Source: Brevibacillus brevis
Lineage (GTDB): Bacteria; Bacillota; Bacilli; Brevibacillales; Brevibacillaceae
Assembly: GCF_900637055.1 (NCBI RefSeq)
Contig: NZ_LR134338.1
Span: 1,241,001 to 1,305,000 of the forward strand
Reading direction: 5' to 3'
DNA: 64,000 nt
Shown: positions 57,110 to 64,000 of the stretch, one piece after another
Layout of the letters: each line of letters begins with the position of its first letter
Position numbering within the stretch: the first letter of the stretch is position 1
Translations under genes and position numbers: made by a program
Notes under the pieces: model-generated
Database searches by the model: none
The model's input: only the letters and a program-made list of their open reading frames with translations
Told to the model about the DNA's origin: nothing

Positions 57110-57594
57110 TCCACCATCCACTCCCGTCTCGCCTCTGCATAGCTGGTCGGTGTCTCGAACAGGCGAACGAACTCCACCCGAGCGCCGTTGTAGCGGTCGC
57201 GGTAGGCATCTGACTGCAATTGTTTTTCCATCTCTTCGAAAATCCACACGACCATGTTTTCGGCAGTGGTATTCATCGGAGGGAGCATCTCATTCAGATA
57301 GCGGTGATCCAAATAAATTTCGATATGCTCTTTCCAGATTTGCTTGATGTCGCCAAAATCGATCACGAGTCCAATCTCGTCCGGAAAGCCGCTGATGCCG
57401 AAGACGACCGTGTACGTATGGCCGTGGAGGTTTTTGCACTTTCCTTCATAAGCGTGCAGATGATGTGCAGCGTCAAAAGTAAATTCCTTGCTTACCAAAA
57501 CGCGTTTGTTATGGTAGCGAAGCTGTGATTTTTGAATATGGGTACCCAGTGCCTGCATGCGATCAACGATACGAAAATCAAAGTTCGCGCTCAT
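57106..57594 (-). CDS. queD: QueD, 6-carboxytetrahydropterin synthase
   Basis: 162 residues. It converts 7,8-dihydroneopterin triphosphate to CPH4. The zinc-binding His residues are seen in FDAAHHLHAYEGKCKNLHGHTYTV. LDHRYLNEM and TTAENMVVWIF are the other conserved parts. The start at 57594 overlaps the queC stop by ATGA; longer forms reach into queC. Confidence 0.95.
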   Translation of the reverse strand: MSANFDFRIVDRMQALGTHIQKSQLRYHNKRVLVSKEFTFDAAHHLHAYEGKCKNLHGHTYTVVFGISGFPDEIGLVIDFGDIKQIWKEHIEIYLDHRYLNEMLPPMNTTAENMVVWIFEEMEKQLQSDAYRDRYNGARVEFVRLFETPTSYAEARREWMVE

Positions 57595-58262
57595 CAGGCT
57601 TGTTCTCCAGGTTGATTTTTCTCGGAAAGATAAGTGTCTAGTCCGGCTTTTCGCAGGTGGCAGGCAGGGCATTCGCCGCAGCCGTCTCCCTTGATGCCGT
57701 TATAGCAGGTGAGGGTATTTTCGCGAATATAAGTGAAGGCACCCAGATCGTCCGCCAGCTTCCACGTTTGTGCTTTGTTCAGCCACATGAGCGGCGTGTG
57801 AATCACAAACGGATAGTCCATCGACAAATTCAATGTCACATTGAGTGATTTGATAAAGGCGTCACGGCAATCGGGATAACCGCTAAAATCCGTTTCGCAT
57901 ACACCGGTAACCAAGTGACGTGCTCCTCGTTGCTTGGCGAAAACGCCCGCAAAGGAAAGGAACAACAAGTTGCGTCCGTCGACGAACGTGGATGGCAATT
58001 GGCCTTCTTCCTGAGTAATGTCAATATCTGTGCGGGTGAGTGCATTGGGCGCGAGCTGGTTTAACAGGCTCATGTCCAATACGGAGTTTTTGACGCCGAG
58101 CTCTGCGGCTATTTGCTGGGCGCACTCGATCTCCAGCTTGTGTCGCTGCCCGTAATCAAATGTGAGGGTTTCTACTTCGCCGAATTGCTCTTTTGCCCAA
58201 AACAGGCAGGTAGTGCTGTCCTGACCTCCGCTAAAGACAACAACGGCTTTTTCCTTTTTCAT
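57594..58262 (-). CDS. queC: QueC, preQ0 synthase
   Basis: 222 residues. ATP-dependent conversion of CDG to preQ0. It has the PP-loop [17 protein letters not shown] at the N-terminus, [50 protein letters not shown] and the zinc cysteines [20 protein letters not shown]. First gene of the operon, controlled by the preQ1 riboswitch. Confidence 0.96.
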   Translation of the reverse strand: MKKEKAVVVFSGGQDSTTCLFWAKEQFGEVETLTFDYGQRHKLEIECAQQIAAELGVKNSVLDMSLLNQLAPNALTRTDIDITQEEGQLPSTFVDGRNLLFLSFAGVFAKQRGARHLVTGVCETDFSGYPDCRDAFIKSLNVTLNLSMDYPFVIHTPLMWLNKAQTWKLADDLGAFTYIRENTLTCYNGIKGDGCGECPACHLRKAGLDTYLSEKNQPGEQA

Positions 58263-58319
58263 TGCTCTCCATCTCCTCTTAATTGAATTAGAAGAAAGAG
58301 AGTTCTTGAACTTTCCATC

Positions 58320-58357
58320 AAAAAAACAATAACAATACCAAAGAAAGGTACTGTTAT
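58320..58357 (-). terminator. Expression-platform terminator of the preQ1 riboswitch
   Basis: Minus strand: ATAACAGTACC paired with GGTATTGTTAT (11 bp with one G-U), then TGTTTTTTT. It lies between the aptamer and queC. Confidence 0.8.
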
Positions 58358-58360
58358 CCA

Positions 58361-58395
58361 GCTTAGTTTTTTATAGAGGGAGTTCGCGAACCTCT
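58361..58395 (-). promoter_or_regulatory. PreQ1-I riboswitch aptamer before queC
   Basis: On the minus strand AGAGGTTCGCGAACTCCCTC, then TATAAAAAACTAAGC. It has the P1 stem AGAGG/CCTCT, the C-rich loop and the A-rich tail AAAAACTAA of the class I aptamer. preQ1 binding favours the terminator that follows and thus switches off queCDEF. An upstream hairpin CCGTGC/GCACGG lies at 58397-58412; a -10-like TATAAT is near 58451-58456 on the minus strand. Confidence 0.9.
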
Positions 58396-58573
58396 CCCGT
58401 GCAGATGCACGGATTTCTTATTTGTGGAACCCAAATGGGCGCCTTGAGACATTATACAACAATCGACGCCAAAGTGGAGGGATTATCGCTTGGAAAAAGA
58501 TTGACGGATGGAGGGTGCTACTGCTAGTGTTTTTTTCATAATCGATCAACATGGAGTGGAGCGGGTGATTTTG

Positions 58574-59581
58574 ATGAGAGATGTCCCTTTAGTGGAAGAA
58601 TATCGCGGAGGCATTCTGGAGAACGTACATAACGGCATCGTGTGCGGCGTGAATGAAAAAGGAGAGGTGGCTTATCGGGCAGGCGATGAGAACCATATCA
58701 CCTTATTGCGCTCCGCAGCGAAGCCCTTTCAAGCCATTCCTATCGCCAAACGTAAAATTGATGAAAAATTCGGACTGAACAGCAGCGAAGCAGCACTCTT
58801 TGCGGCCTCCCATCGTGGTGAAGCCTATCATATGGAAGGCTTGGAGTCGATTTTACGAAAGACCGGCATTCAGGAAGACGAATTGCTCACCTGCCCGACT
58901 TATCCGCTAAACGAAGAGCCGAAGTTTGCTTGCTTGTCCCAAGGCATAGAAAAGCGCAGGCTTTTTCACAACTGTGCAGGAAAGCATTTGGGGTATTTGG
59001 CACTGTCGAAGGATCAAGGAGATTCCACTCATGATTACTACAAGGCAGAGCATCCAGCCCAACAGGAGGCCTTGGCGGTGTTTGCCAACCTGGCTGACTA
59101 TCCAAAAGAACAGGTTCAGCTAAGCGTCGATGGTTGTGGCTTCCCAGTTTTTGCGTTGCCGCTCAAAAACCTGGCGATCGCATATCTAAAGCTCGCTTGC
59201 CCGGATCTGATCGAGGATCACGAGACACGTGAGGCAGTAGAGAGAGTGACAGGCTGGATGACGAGCAGTCCCGAAATCATTGCCAGTCACAACTTCATCT
59301 GTACAGCGCTTTTAATGGATGAAAATATAATCGCCAAAGGCGGAGCGATGGGCGTATACGGCTTTGCTTTGAAAAAAGAGAGACTCAGCTTTTCGCTAAA
59401 GGTACTGAATGGCTCTGAATTAGTATGGCCGCTTATTATCGCGTCGATCTTGGAGCAGATTCAGTATGAAAACCAAGAAACCATCGACCGACTGCATGCG
59501 TTGGCGCCAATAGCCATTAAAAACGACAATCAGTTGGTGGTCGGGGAGAAACGGCCAGTTTTTGTCTTGAACAAATGCTAA
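58574..59581 (+). CDS. Asparaginase II family protein
   Basis: 335 residues of the asparaginase II (AnsA-like, Pfam 06089) type: PLVEEYRGGILENVHNGIVCGVN, ITLLRSAAKPFQAIP, ASHRGEAYHMEGLESIL and HNCAGKHLGYL, then SVDGCGFPVFALPL and GAMGVYGFAL. It probably hydrolyses L-asparagine, though the family has been tested rarely. ATG 58574 matches the usual start; 58508 would give a 22-residue extension. Confidence 0.9.
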   Translation: MRDVPLVEEYRGGILENVHNGIVCGVNEKGEVAYRAGDENHITLLRSAAKPFQAIPIAKRKIDEKFGLNSSEAALFAASHRGEAYHMEGLESILRKTGIQEDELLTCPTYPLNEEPKFACLSQGIEKRRLFHNCAGKHLGYLALSKDQGDSTHDYYKAEHPAQQEALAVFANLADYPKEQVQLSVDGCGFPVFALPLKNLAIAYLKLACPDLIEDHETREAVERVTGWMTSSPEIIASHNFICTALLMDENIIAKGGAMGVYGFALKKERLSFSLKVLNGSELVWPLIIASILEQIQYENQETIDRLHALAPIAIKNDNQLVVGEKRPVFVLNKC

Positions 59582-59599
59582 AAACGGAGGCGAAGTATC

Positions 59600-60280
59600 A
59601 TGCTAGTAGAAGTGATTGCGACTTCAGTAGAGGATGCAAAACGTGCGGAGCAGGGCGGAGCTGACAGGCTGGAGCTCATTTCGGGTATTTTGGAGGGAGG
59701 CATTACTCCGAGCTGGGGATTGATTGACGCAGTGGTCAAGGCGGTTTCCATCCCGGTAAACGTCATGGTGCGACCCCATAGCCAATCATTTTGCTATACG
59801 GCTGAGGAACTTGCGGTCATGCGGCAGGATGTACGTATCATCCGTGAACTTGGGGCAGCAGGTGTCGTATTTGGCATGCTGACTCCAGAAAATAGGCTCG
59901 ATCAACGGGGATTGGAGCTGTTGCTTGGCGAGTCAGGTGCATTGAATGTGACATTCCATCGTGCTTTTGATGATGCTGTGGATCAAATGGAAGCAGCGCG
60001 TATTCTTCTGGAATATCCCCAGGTCCGTACCATTCTTACTTCTGGGGGCAAAAAAACAGCAATCGAGGGAGCGGATTGTATTGAGCAGCTCGTCAAGCTG
60101 ACAGAGAACACACCTCTCACAATTTTGGCAGGGAGTGGATTGTCACTGGCTAATGTGGAAGAGCTCGTAAAACGTACGGGTGTCAAAGAGGTTCATTTTG
60201 GATCGGCAGTACGAGAAGAAGGACAGGCTCTCCGATACGTCGATGCGAAGCGAGTAGCAGCCATCAAACAACTACTGTAA
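59600..60280 (+). CDS. cutC: CutC-family protein
   Basis: 226 residues, TIM-barrel: EVIATSVEDAKRAEQGGADRLELISGILEGGITPS, then VNVMVRPHSQSFCY, FGMLTPENRLDQRGLELL and AFDDAVDQMEAARILLEYPQVRTILTSGG. The family is named for copper homeostasis but its reaction is unclear. It lies 18 bp behind the asparaginase gene and is probably co-transcribed. Confidence 0.93.
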   Translation: MLVEVIATSVEDAKRAEQGGADRLELISGILEGGITPSWGLIDAVVKAVSIPVNVMVRPHSQSFCYTAEELAVMRQDVRIIRELGAAGVVFGMLTPENRLDQRGLELLLGESGALNVTFHRAFDDAVDQMEAARILLEYPQVRTILTSGGKKTAIEGADCIEQLVKLTENTPLTILAGSGLSLANVEELVKRTGVKEVHFGSAVREEGQALRYVDAKRVAAIKQLL

Positions 60281-60300
60281 GCATAAAGCAAGCCGACACT

Positions 60301-61413
60301 TTACTTCTGAAGGGAAGCCGGCTTGTTGTTCATTTGCTTCCGTATCCAGTAACCAACGACGAGAATCAACGGATACAAGAACCCTTTTGTTAAATCAAAG
60401 AAAGGCCAGTACGTATACGTTTCATATAAAAAAGCTCCGTTTGGAACGATGATAATCGCGATGGCAACGAATAAGATGCATATGGGCAAGGTGAGCGACT
60501 GGTGCTCCTTTAAATGGAGAAGCTGCTTTATACCCACGCAAAATCCGTACATATACAGTACGACTTTGAAATAAATGGAGACAAACCACATGAGAGCCAT
60601 CATCGCTTCCTGCCTTTGAAAGAACTCCCCTACTTGGACTCGTTTGGCGAGGGAATAGCTCGGAAAGTTTTCTCGGGAAACCAAATCCGGGCCGAGCACC
60701 AAAAGCGACAAGAAGATGATGGCAAGCAGACAAACTCCACCGTATATCGCTCCTCGCAAAAAAGCAGACGTGAGCTTTTGTTTTGCATCTAGGAGTGGAG
60801 TAATCATAAGGAAAATAACCAGCTCCGAGAAGGGAAAAGCGGTCACAGAAAATACTCCTCTTATGACGGGCTTAATGCCATTTTCCAAGAAGGGGAAAAG
60901 GTTCTCGAATTGAAACTGAGGGCTTAACAAAAGAAAAAACGAAACGAACGTAAAGACAAACCAAAGGAAAAAAATTTCGCTGGTCCGGGCAAAAGTTTCA
61001 AGGCCTAATCGAACAGCGTATATTGCGCAGGCAACGAGTAAAAACATGACAGCATCAATGGGTGTTTGTTTCATAATATGGGTGGTCATGAATTCTCCGA
61101 TTGTCCGTATATAGACAGCGCCGTTGATTAACACAGCCCCTAAAAAGAAGAGAGAAAAGAACGTGCCGAGCCAACGTCCAAATATGAGCTTGTTCTTTTC
61201 AATCAGTGTTTGTTCGGGGTAGATGCGACCGACTACACAATACAAGTATACGATGGCCAGCCCCAGTACGATGCCGATCAATCCTGATAGCCATCCATCG
61301 TGACGCGCTTCAGTCGCAGGTACGGAAGGTAAGATCAGGATGGAATCTCCTATGGTGATGAATGTTACGAGGATGACAAATTGGCGAATGCCAATCTTAT
61401 CGGAGTTCTGCAT
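60301..61413 (-). CDS. GerB-type spore germination transporter-like protein
   Basis: 370 residues with about ten membrane helices, of the GerAB/amino acid-permease type: SDKIGIRQFVILVTFITIGDSILILPSV at the start, RHDGWLSGLIGIVLGL, and TEIFFLWF and ENLFPFLENGIKPVIRG. In spores the GerB subunit binds germinants at the inner membrane. No A or C subunit is nearby in this window. It converges on cutC. Confidence 0.92.
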   Translation of the reverse strand: MQNSDKIGIRQFVILVTFITIGDSILILPSVPATEARHDGWLSGLIGIVLGLAIVYLYCVVGRIYPEQTLIEKNKLIFGRWLGTFFSLFFLGAVLINGAVYIRTIGEFMTTHIMKQTPIDAVMFLLVACAIYAVRLGLETFARTSEIFFLWFVFTFVSFFLLLSPQFQFENLFPFLENGIKPVIRGVFSVTAFPFSELVIFLMITPLLDAKQKLTSAFLRGAIYGGVCLLAIIFLSLLVLGPDLVSRENFPSYSLAKRVQVGEFFQRQEAMMALMWFVSIYFKVVLYMYGFCVGIKQLLHLKEHQSLTLPICILFVAIAIIIVPNGAFLYETYTYWPFFDLTKGFLYPLILVVGYWIRKQMNNKPASLQK

Positions 61414-61579
61414 GATGGCTCACCTTGTCCGTAGGTTTATCTTACGTATTATTTCCAAGTTCAGGATGGATAAACGAACTGTAAGTAGGTACCGTCTCTT
61501 GTCTGATTTGTTTTCGGAATAGTATGATAAAAGGAGAGGGGCAAGAAACTACGAGCAACGAGAGAAGGGAAGAAAAGCT

Positions 61580-62386
61580 GTGGAGCTGGAAAAAAGGTTG
61601 TCAGCCATTATCGGTCAAGCGGAGGGGACTTGGGGCGTCGTTGTGGAGGAACAGGGCTCAGCTAAAGGAACCCGTTTTGAACATGTACCGGACGAGCTGT
61701 TTATTGCGGAGAGTGTGATCAAAGTGCCGATCATGGCAGCCGTTTTCGCGGCAAGTGAGCATGGGCATTTTCGATTGGATGATCAGCTTGTTCTACGCCA
61801 AGAGGATCTGGTGGGGGGATCGGGGATTTTGTACGCGCTATCTCCAGGCTTGAAGCTTGCGATTCGCGACTTGGTGACCCTCATGATTATTCAGAGCGAC
61901 AATACGGCGACAAATATGCTGATTGATTTGGTAGGAAAAGCGCAGATCGAACAGACCATGATTGATTTGGGAATGCGCCAAAGCTATTATTCACGAAAGC
62001 TGATGATTTATCCACTCGATATCACAGAAAACAATAAGATAACCGCTGGGGATATTGCGAGTATGCTAGGTCAAATAGCAACGGGCAGTTATCTGTCTCA
62101 GCGCGCCTGTAAAGAGATGATCGCCATTATGAAAAAGCAGCAAGTTCGTAATGGTTTGCCGTCCCAATTGCCAAATCAGGAAGAATTCAATTTTCCTGCA
62201 TGGGAACTGCCTTGTAAATCGGGCTGGGATACGGGCAGACAGCATGATGTAGGCTTGCTGTATACGAACAATCGCTGCTTCTCCATTACGGCCTTATCCA
62301 AAGATGTAACCGCTCAATCCGCTCTGAACACACTAGGATTACTGGGAAGAGCTGTGTATGACTACGCCATTTTGGCTGTCGATTAG
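61580..62386 (+). CDS. Class A beta-lactamase-like serine hydrolase
   Basis: 268 residues. The active-site motifs are SVIK (Ser-x-x-Lys, about residue 45), SDN (about 112) and KSG (about 214, in place of KTG). No signal peptide is seen, so it is probably cytoplasmic and may be a peptidase-like rather than an antibiotic-destroying enzyme. The 166-bp gap to gerB on the left (61414-61579) holds its promoter; a GTG start is used. Confidence 0.85.
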   Translation: MELEKRLSAIIGQAEGTWGVVVEEQGSAKGTRFEHVPDELFIAESVIKVPIMAAVFAASEHGHFRLDDQLVLRQEDLVGGSGILYALSPGLKLAIRDLVTLMIIQSDNTATNMLIDLVGKAQIEQTMIDLGMRQSYYSRKLMIYPLDITENNKITAGDIASMLGQIATGSYLSQRACKEMIAIMKKQQVRNGLPSQLPNQEEFNFPAWELPCKSGWDTGRQHDVGLLYTNNRCFSITALSKDVTAQSALNTLGLLGRAVYDYAILAVD

Positions 62387-62480
62387 ATCGGCAGCTTTTT
62401 TATTTGTTGAGGGACAGAGCTTGTTTGGAAGCTTCGTCGATCTGCCGCAAACCCAAGTCACTCCACCTACTCCTGTTCTT

Positions 62481-62840
62481 TTATTGATTCAAGATACTTT
62501 CTTCCAATACAGCATACTTGTCGCCGTATTCCTTAATGATATGCTTTTCGCCCCATAGGCAGAGCGAATCGAGAATACTTTTCAAGGTCCAGCCGTACTC
62601 GCTGAGCTCATACTCCACTTTTGGCGGAACTTGATTGTAAATAATCCGGTTGATGATGCCATCGTCTTCAAGTTCTCTCAGTTGCTGCGTCAGCATCTTC
62701 TGCGTAATGCCCGGCATCAGTCTTTTCAACTCACTTGTACGTTTTTTTCCGTGAGTCAGGTGACACAAAATAACGCATTTCCATTTACCGCCGATGACCT
62801 CGAGAGTGGCTTCCACTGATATGTTATACTTCTTCTTCAT
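62481..62840 (-). CDS. HxlR-family transcription regulator
   Basis: 119 residues: NISVEATLEVIGGKWKCVILCHLTHGKKRTSELKRLMPGITQKMLTQQLRELEDDGIINRI, the winged HTH of HxlR/MarR-type regulators that sense electrophiles by a Cys. The Cys in WKCVIL is in the classical place. ATG 62840 has GGAGG 8 nt upstream. It is divergent from the aldo/keto reductase, which it likely controls. Confidence 0.93.
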   Translation of the reverse strand: MKKKYNISVEATLEVIGGKWKCVILCHLTHGKKRTSELKRLMPGITQKMLTQQLRELEDDGIINRIIYNQVPPKVEYELSEYGWTLKSILDSLCLWGEKHIIKEYGDKYAVLEESILNQ

Positions 62841-62862
62841 TGTTGATTTCCTCCTGAATGAC

Positions 62863-62905
62863 AGGTACTTTTTAGTGCCTATCATACAAAAAAGTGCGTA
62901 CTTTT
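62863..62905. promoter_or_regulatory. Putative HxlR operators in the divergent region
   Basis: GGTACT-TTTT-AGTGCC (62864-62879) and AAAAGT-GCGT-ACTTTT (62890-62905) are two near-palindromes of the same type (AGTRC half-sites). They lie between hxlR and the reductase gene. Confidence 0.6.
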
Positions 62906-63014
62906 CCTTTTCGCTAGTCTATCTCATAATAACACTTGTCAAACGACATGAAGCACATTAGGTGACTGGAAACAGTCATACTAACATAGAGAACCAGGAT
63001 GGAGGAGACAAGTT

Positions 63015-63857
63015 ATGCCAAAACATTTGCAAGATACGACTACGCTGTACAACGGAGTGAAAATGCCTTGGTTGGGTCTGGGTGTTTTTAAAGTAGAGGA
63101 AGGTGAGGAGCTCGAGCTAGCTGTGAAGACAGCCATCAAGCACGGCTACCGCAGTATCGACACAGCCGCCATTTATAACAACGAAGAAGGTGTTGGCCGT
63201 GGAATCCGTGCAGGTTTGAAGGAAGCGGGCATCACTCGAGAAGATCTTTTTGTTACCTCGAAAGTATGGAATGCGGATTTGGGATATGAGTCCACGTTGG
63301 CTGCATATGAGACGAGCCTGAAAAAACTCGGGCTGGAATACTTGGACTTGTACCTTATTCACTGGCCGGTAGAAGGAAAGTTCAAAGACGCATGGAGAGC
63401 ATTGGAGACGCTGTACAAAAAAGGGATGGTAAAAGCCATCGGGGTAAGCAATTTCCACATTCATCATTTAGAGGAACTGCTTAAAGACGCTGAGATTAAG
63501 CCGATGGTAAACCAAGTGGAATTCCATCCGCGCCTGTCCCAAGATGAACTGCGTGCCTACTGCAAGGAGCAAGGGATTCAATTTGAAGCATGGTCTCCGC
63601 TTATGCAAGGACAGCTATTGGACAATCCAGTACTGAAAGGAATTGCAGAAAAATACGGGAAGTCCATTGCCCAAATCATTATACGCTGGGATTTGCAAAA
63701 TGGCGTCGTGACCATTCCGAAGTCGACCAAAGAGCATCGAATCGTCGAGAATGCATCCGTATTTGATTTCGAACTGTCGAAAGAAGACATGGAAATGATT
63801 CATGCGTTGAACCAAAATCACCGTGTTGGTCCAGACCCGGATAACTTTGATTTTTAA
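63015..63857 (+). CDS. Aldo/keto reductase, YvgN/YtbE type
   Basis: 280 residues, NADPH-dependent carbonyl reductase. AKR motifs: [42 protein letters not shown] with catalytic Asp-Tyr, [32 protein letters not shown] with the His, [14 protein letters not shown] and [14 protein letters not shown]. It is probably a detoxifying glyoxal reductase. Own terminator follows. Confidence 0.94.
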   Translation: MPKHLQDTTTLYNGVKMPWLGLGVFKVEEGEELELAVKTAIKHGYRSIDTAAIYNNEEGVGRGIRAGLKEAGITREDLFVTSKVWNADLGYESTLAAYETSLKKLGLEYLDLYLIHWPVEGKFKDAWRALETLYKKGMVKAIGVSNFHIHHLEELLKDAEIKPMVNQVEFHPRLSQDELRAYCKEQGIQFEAWSPLMQGQLLDNPVLKGIAEKYGKSIAQIIIRWDLQNGVVTIPKSTKEHRIVENASVFDFELSKEDMEMIHALNQNHRVGPDPDNFDF

Positions 63858-63874
63858 TAGGTGACGGCATACAA

Positions 63875-63903
63875 AAAAACTCCTGATGATTTCAGGAGTT
63901 TTT
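63875..63903 (+). terminator. Terminator after the aldo/keto reductase
   Basis: AAAAACTCCTGA / TCAGGAGTTTTT, 12-bp stem with a 5-nt loop and T run. It is bidirectional in form. Confidence 0.88.
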
Positions 63904-63927
63904 TGCGTTGAGGAAAAGGAATAGGAA

Positions 63928-64000
63928 TCAAATGACCTCTGGCAACTGAATGTCGTCCATCGTTACCATACATTCAAATTGATTGGGGGAGTCGTGATGA
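63928..64000 (-). CDS. Partial gene, C-terminal end only
   Basis: The last 23 codons of a minus-strand frame (ending MVTMDDIQLPEVI) reach the window edge. Convergent with the reductase and sharing its terminator. Too short to identify. Confidence 0.4.
   Translation of the reverse strand, partial: HHDSPNQFECMVTMDDIQLPEVI

Noticed and set aside
60289..60325. Terminator between cutC and the GerB-type gene
   Set aside because: The stem CAAGCCG/CGGCTTG is inside the coding end of the GerB-type gene and no T run follows; it is too weak to call.
1..64000. CRISPR arrays or insertion sequences
   Set aside because: No regularly spaced direct repeats of the needed form and no transposase gene were seen.

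Overview
The window looks like a chromosomal segment of an endospore-forming Gram-positive bacterium, most like Brevibacillus or a close relative in Paenibacillaceae. This is inferred from a GerB-type germination protein, strong GGAGG ribosome binding sites, a preQ1-I riboswitch in front of queCDEF, and phage genes of Bacillales type. No species is claimed.

Layout. (1) Positions 1-4484 are host DNA with small genes, all on the minus strand: signal peptidase I (cut by the window edge), a GNAT acetyltransferase, a truncated haemoglobin, a secreted protein of five 36-residue repeats, an HsmA-family membrane protein and a small exported protein. (2) Positions 4485-55880 are one complete-looking temperate prophage of about 51.4 kb with a contractile tail. 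(3) Positions 55850-64000 are host DNA again: the queCDEF operon with its riboswitch, asparaginase II, CutC, a GerB-type protein, a class A beta-lactamase-like hydrolase, an HxlR regulator and an aldo/keto reductase.

The prophage lies in the last codons of queF. A 30-bp sequence with one mismatch is present at both ends, so the phage replaces the end of queF with its own copy and supplies a new stop codon and terminator. From the left it carries the integrase and a small XRE regulator, a HTH protein, and then a two-gene peptide-signalling cassette: a 408-residue HTH-TPR receptor of RRNPP type and a 63-residue secreted precursor holding the hexapeptide GPPDGW twice, once at the predicted signal-peptidase cut and once at the C-terminus. 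Behind a terminator, a separate promoter drives a 51-codon ORF that converges on the cI-like repressor gene, followed by operators and a divergent cro-like gene. The order receptor, peptide, small transcript, lysogeny switch resembles the arbitrium system of Bacillus SPbeta-type phages, but the proteins and peptide look different. This is the leading candidate for an undescribed system.

The early region then encodes paralogous small proteins, an excisionase-like protein, an AbrB-like regulator, a YyaC-type protein normally tied to sporulation, recombination and replication proteins (SMC-like ATPase, Sak4-like ATPase, DUF669, helicase), an orphan C5 methyltransferase, a primase-helicase next to an iteron-like possible origin, a RusA resolvase, a sigma factor and an ArpU-like late regulator. 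The late region (27163-52780) holds two terminase-like genes, one lacking the Walker A lysine and the nuclease domain, then small and large terminase, portal, ClpP-like protease, decoration and capsid proteins, sheath and tube, frameshifted chaperones, tape measure, P2-like baseplate, fibres with carbohydrate-active domains, XhlA, holin and endolysin. Between the lysis genes and attR lie cargo genes, including a secreted protein that may be expressed in the lysogen.
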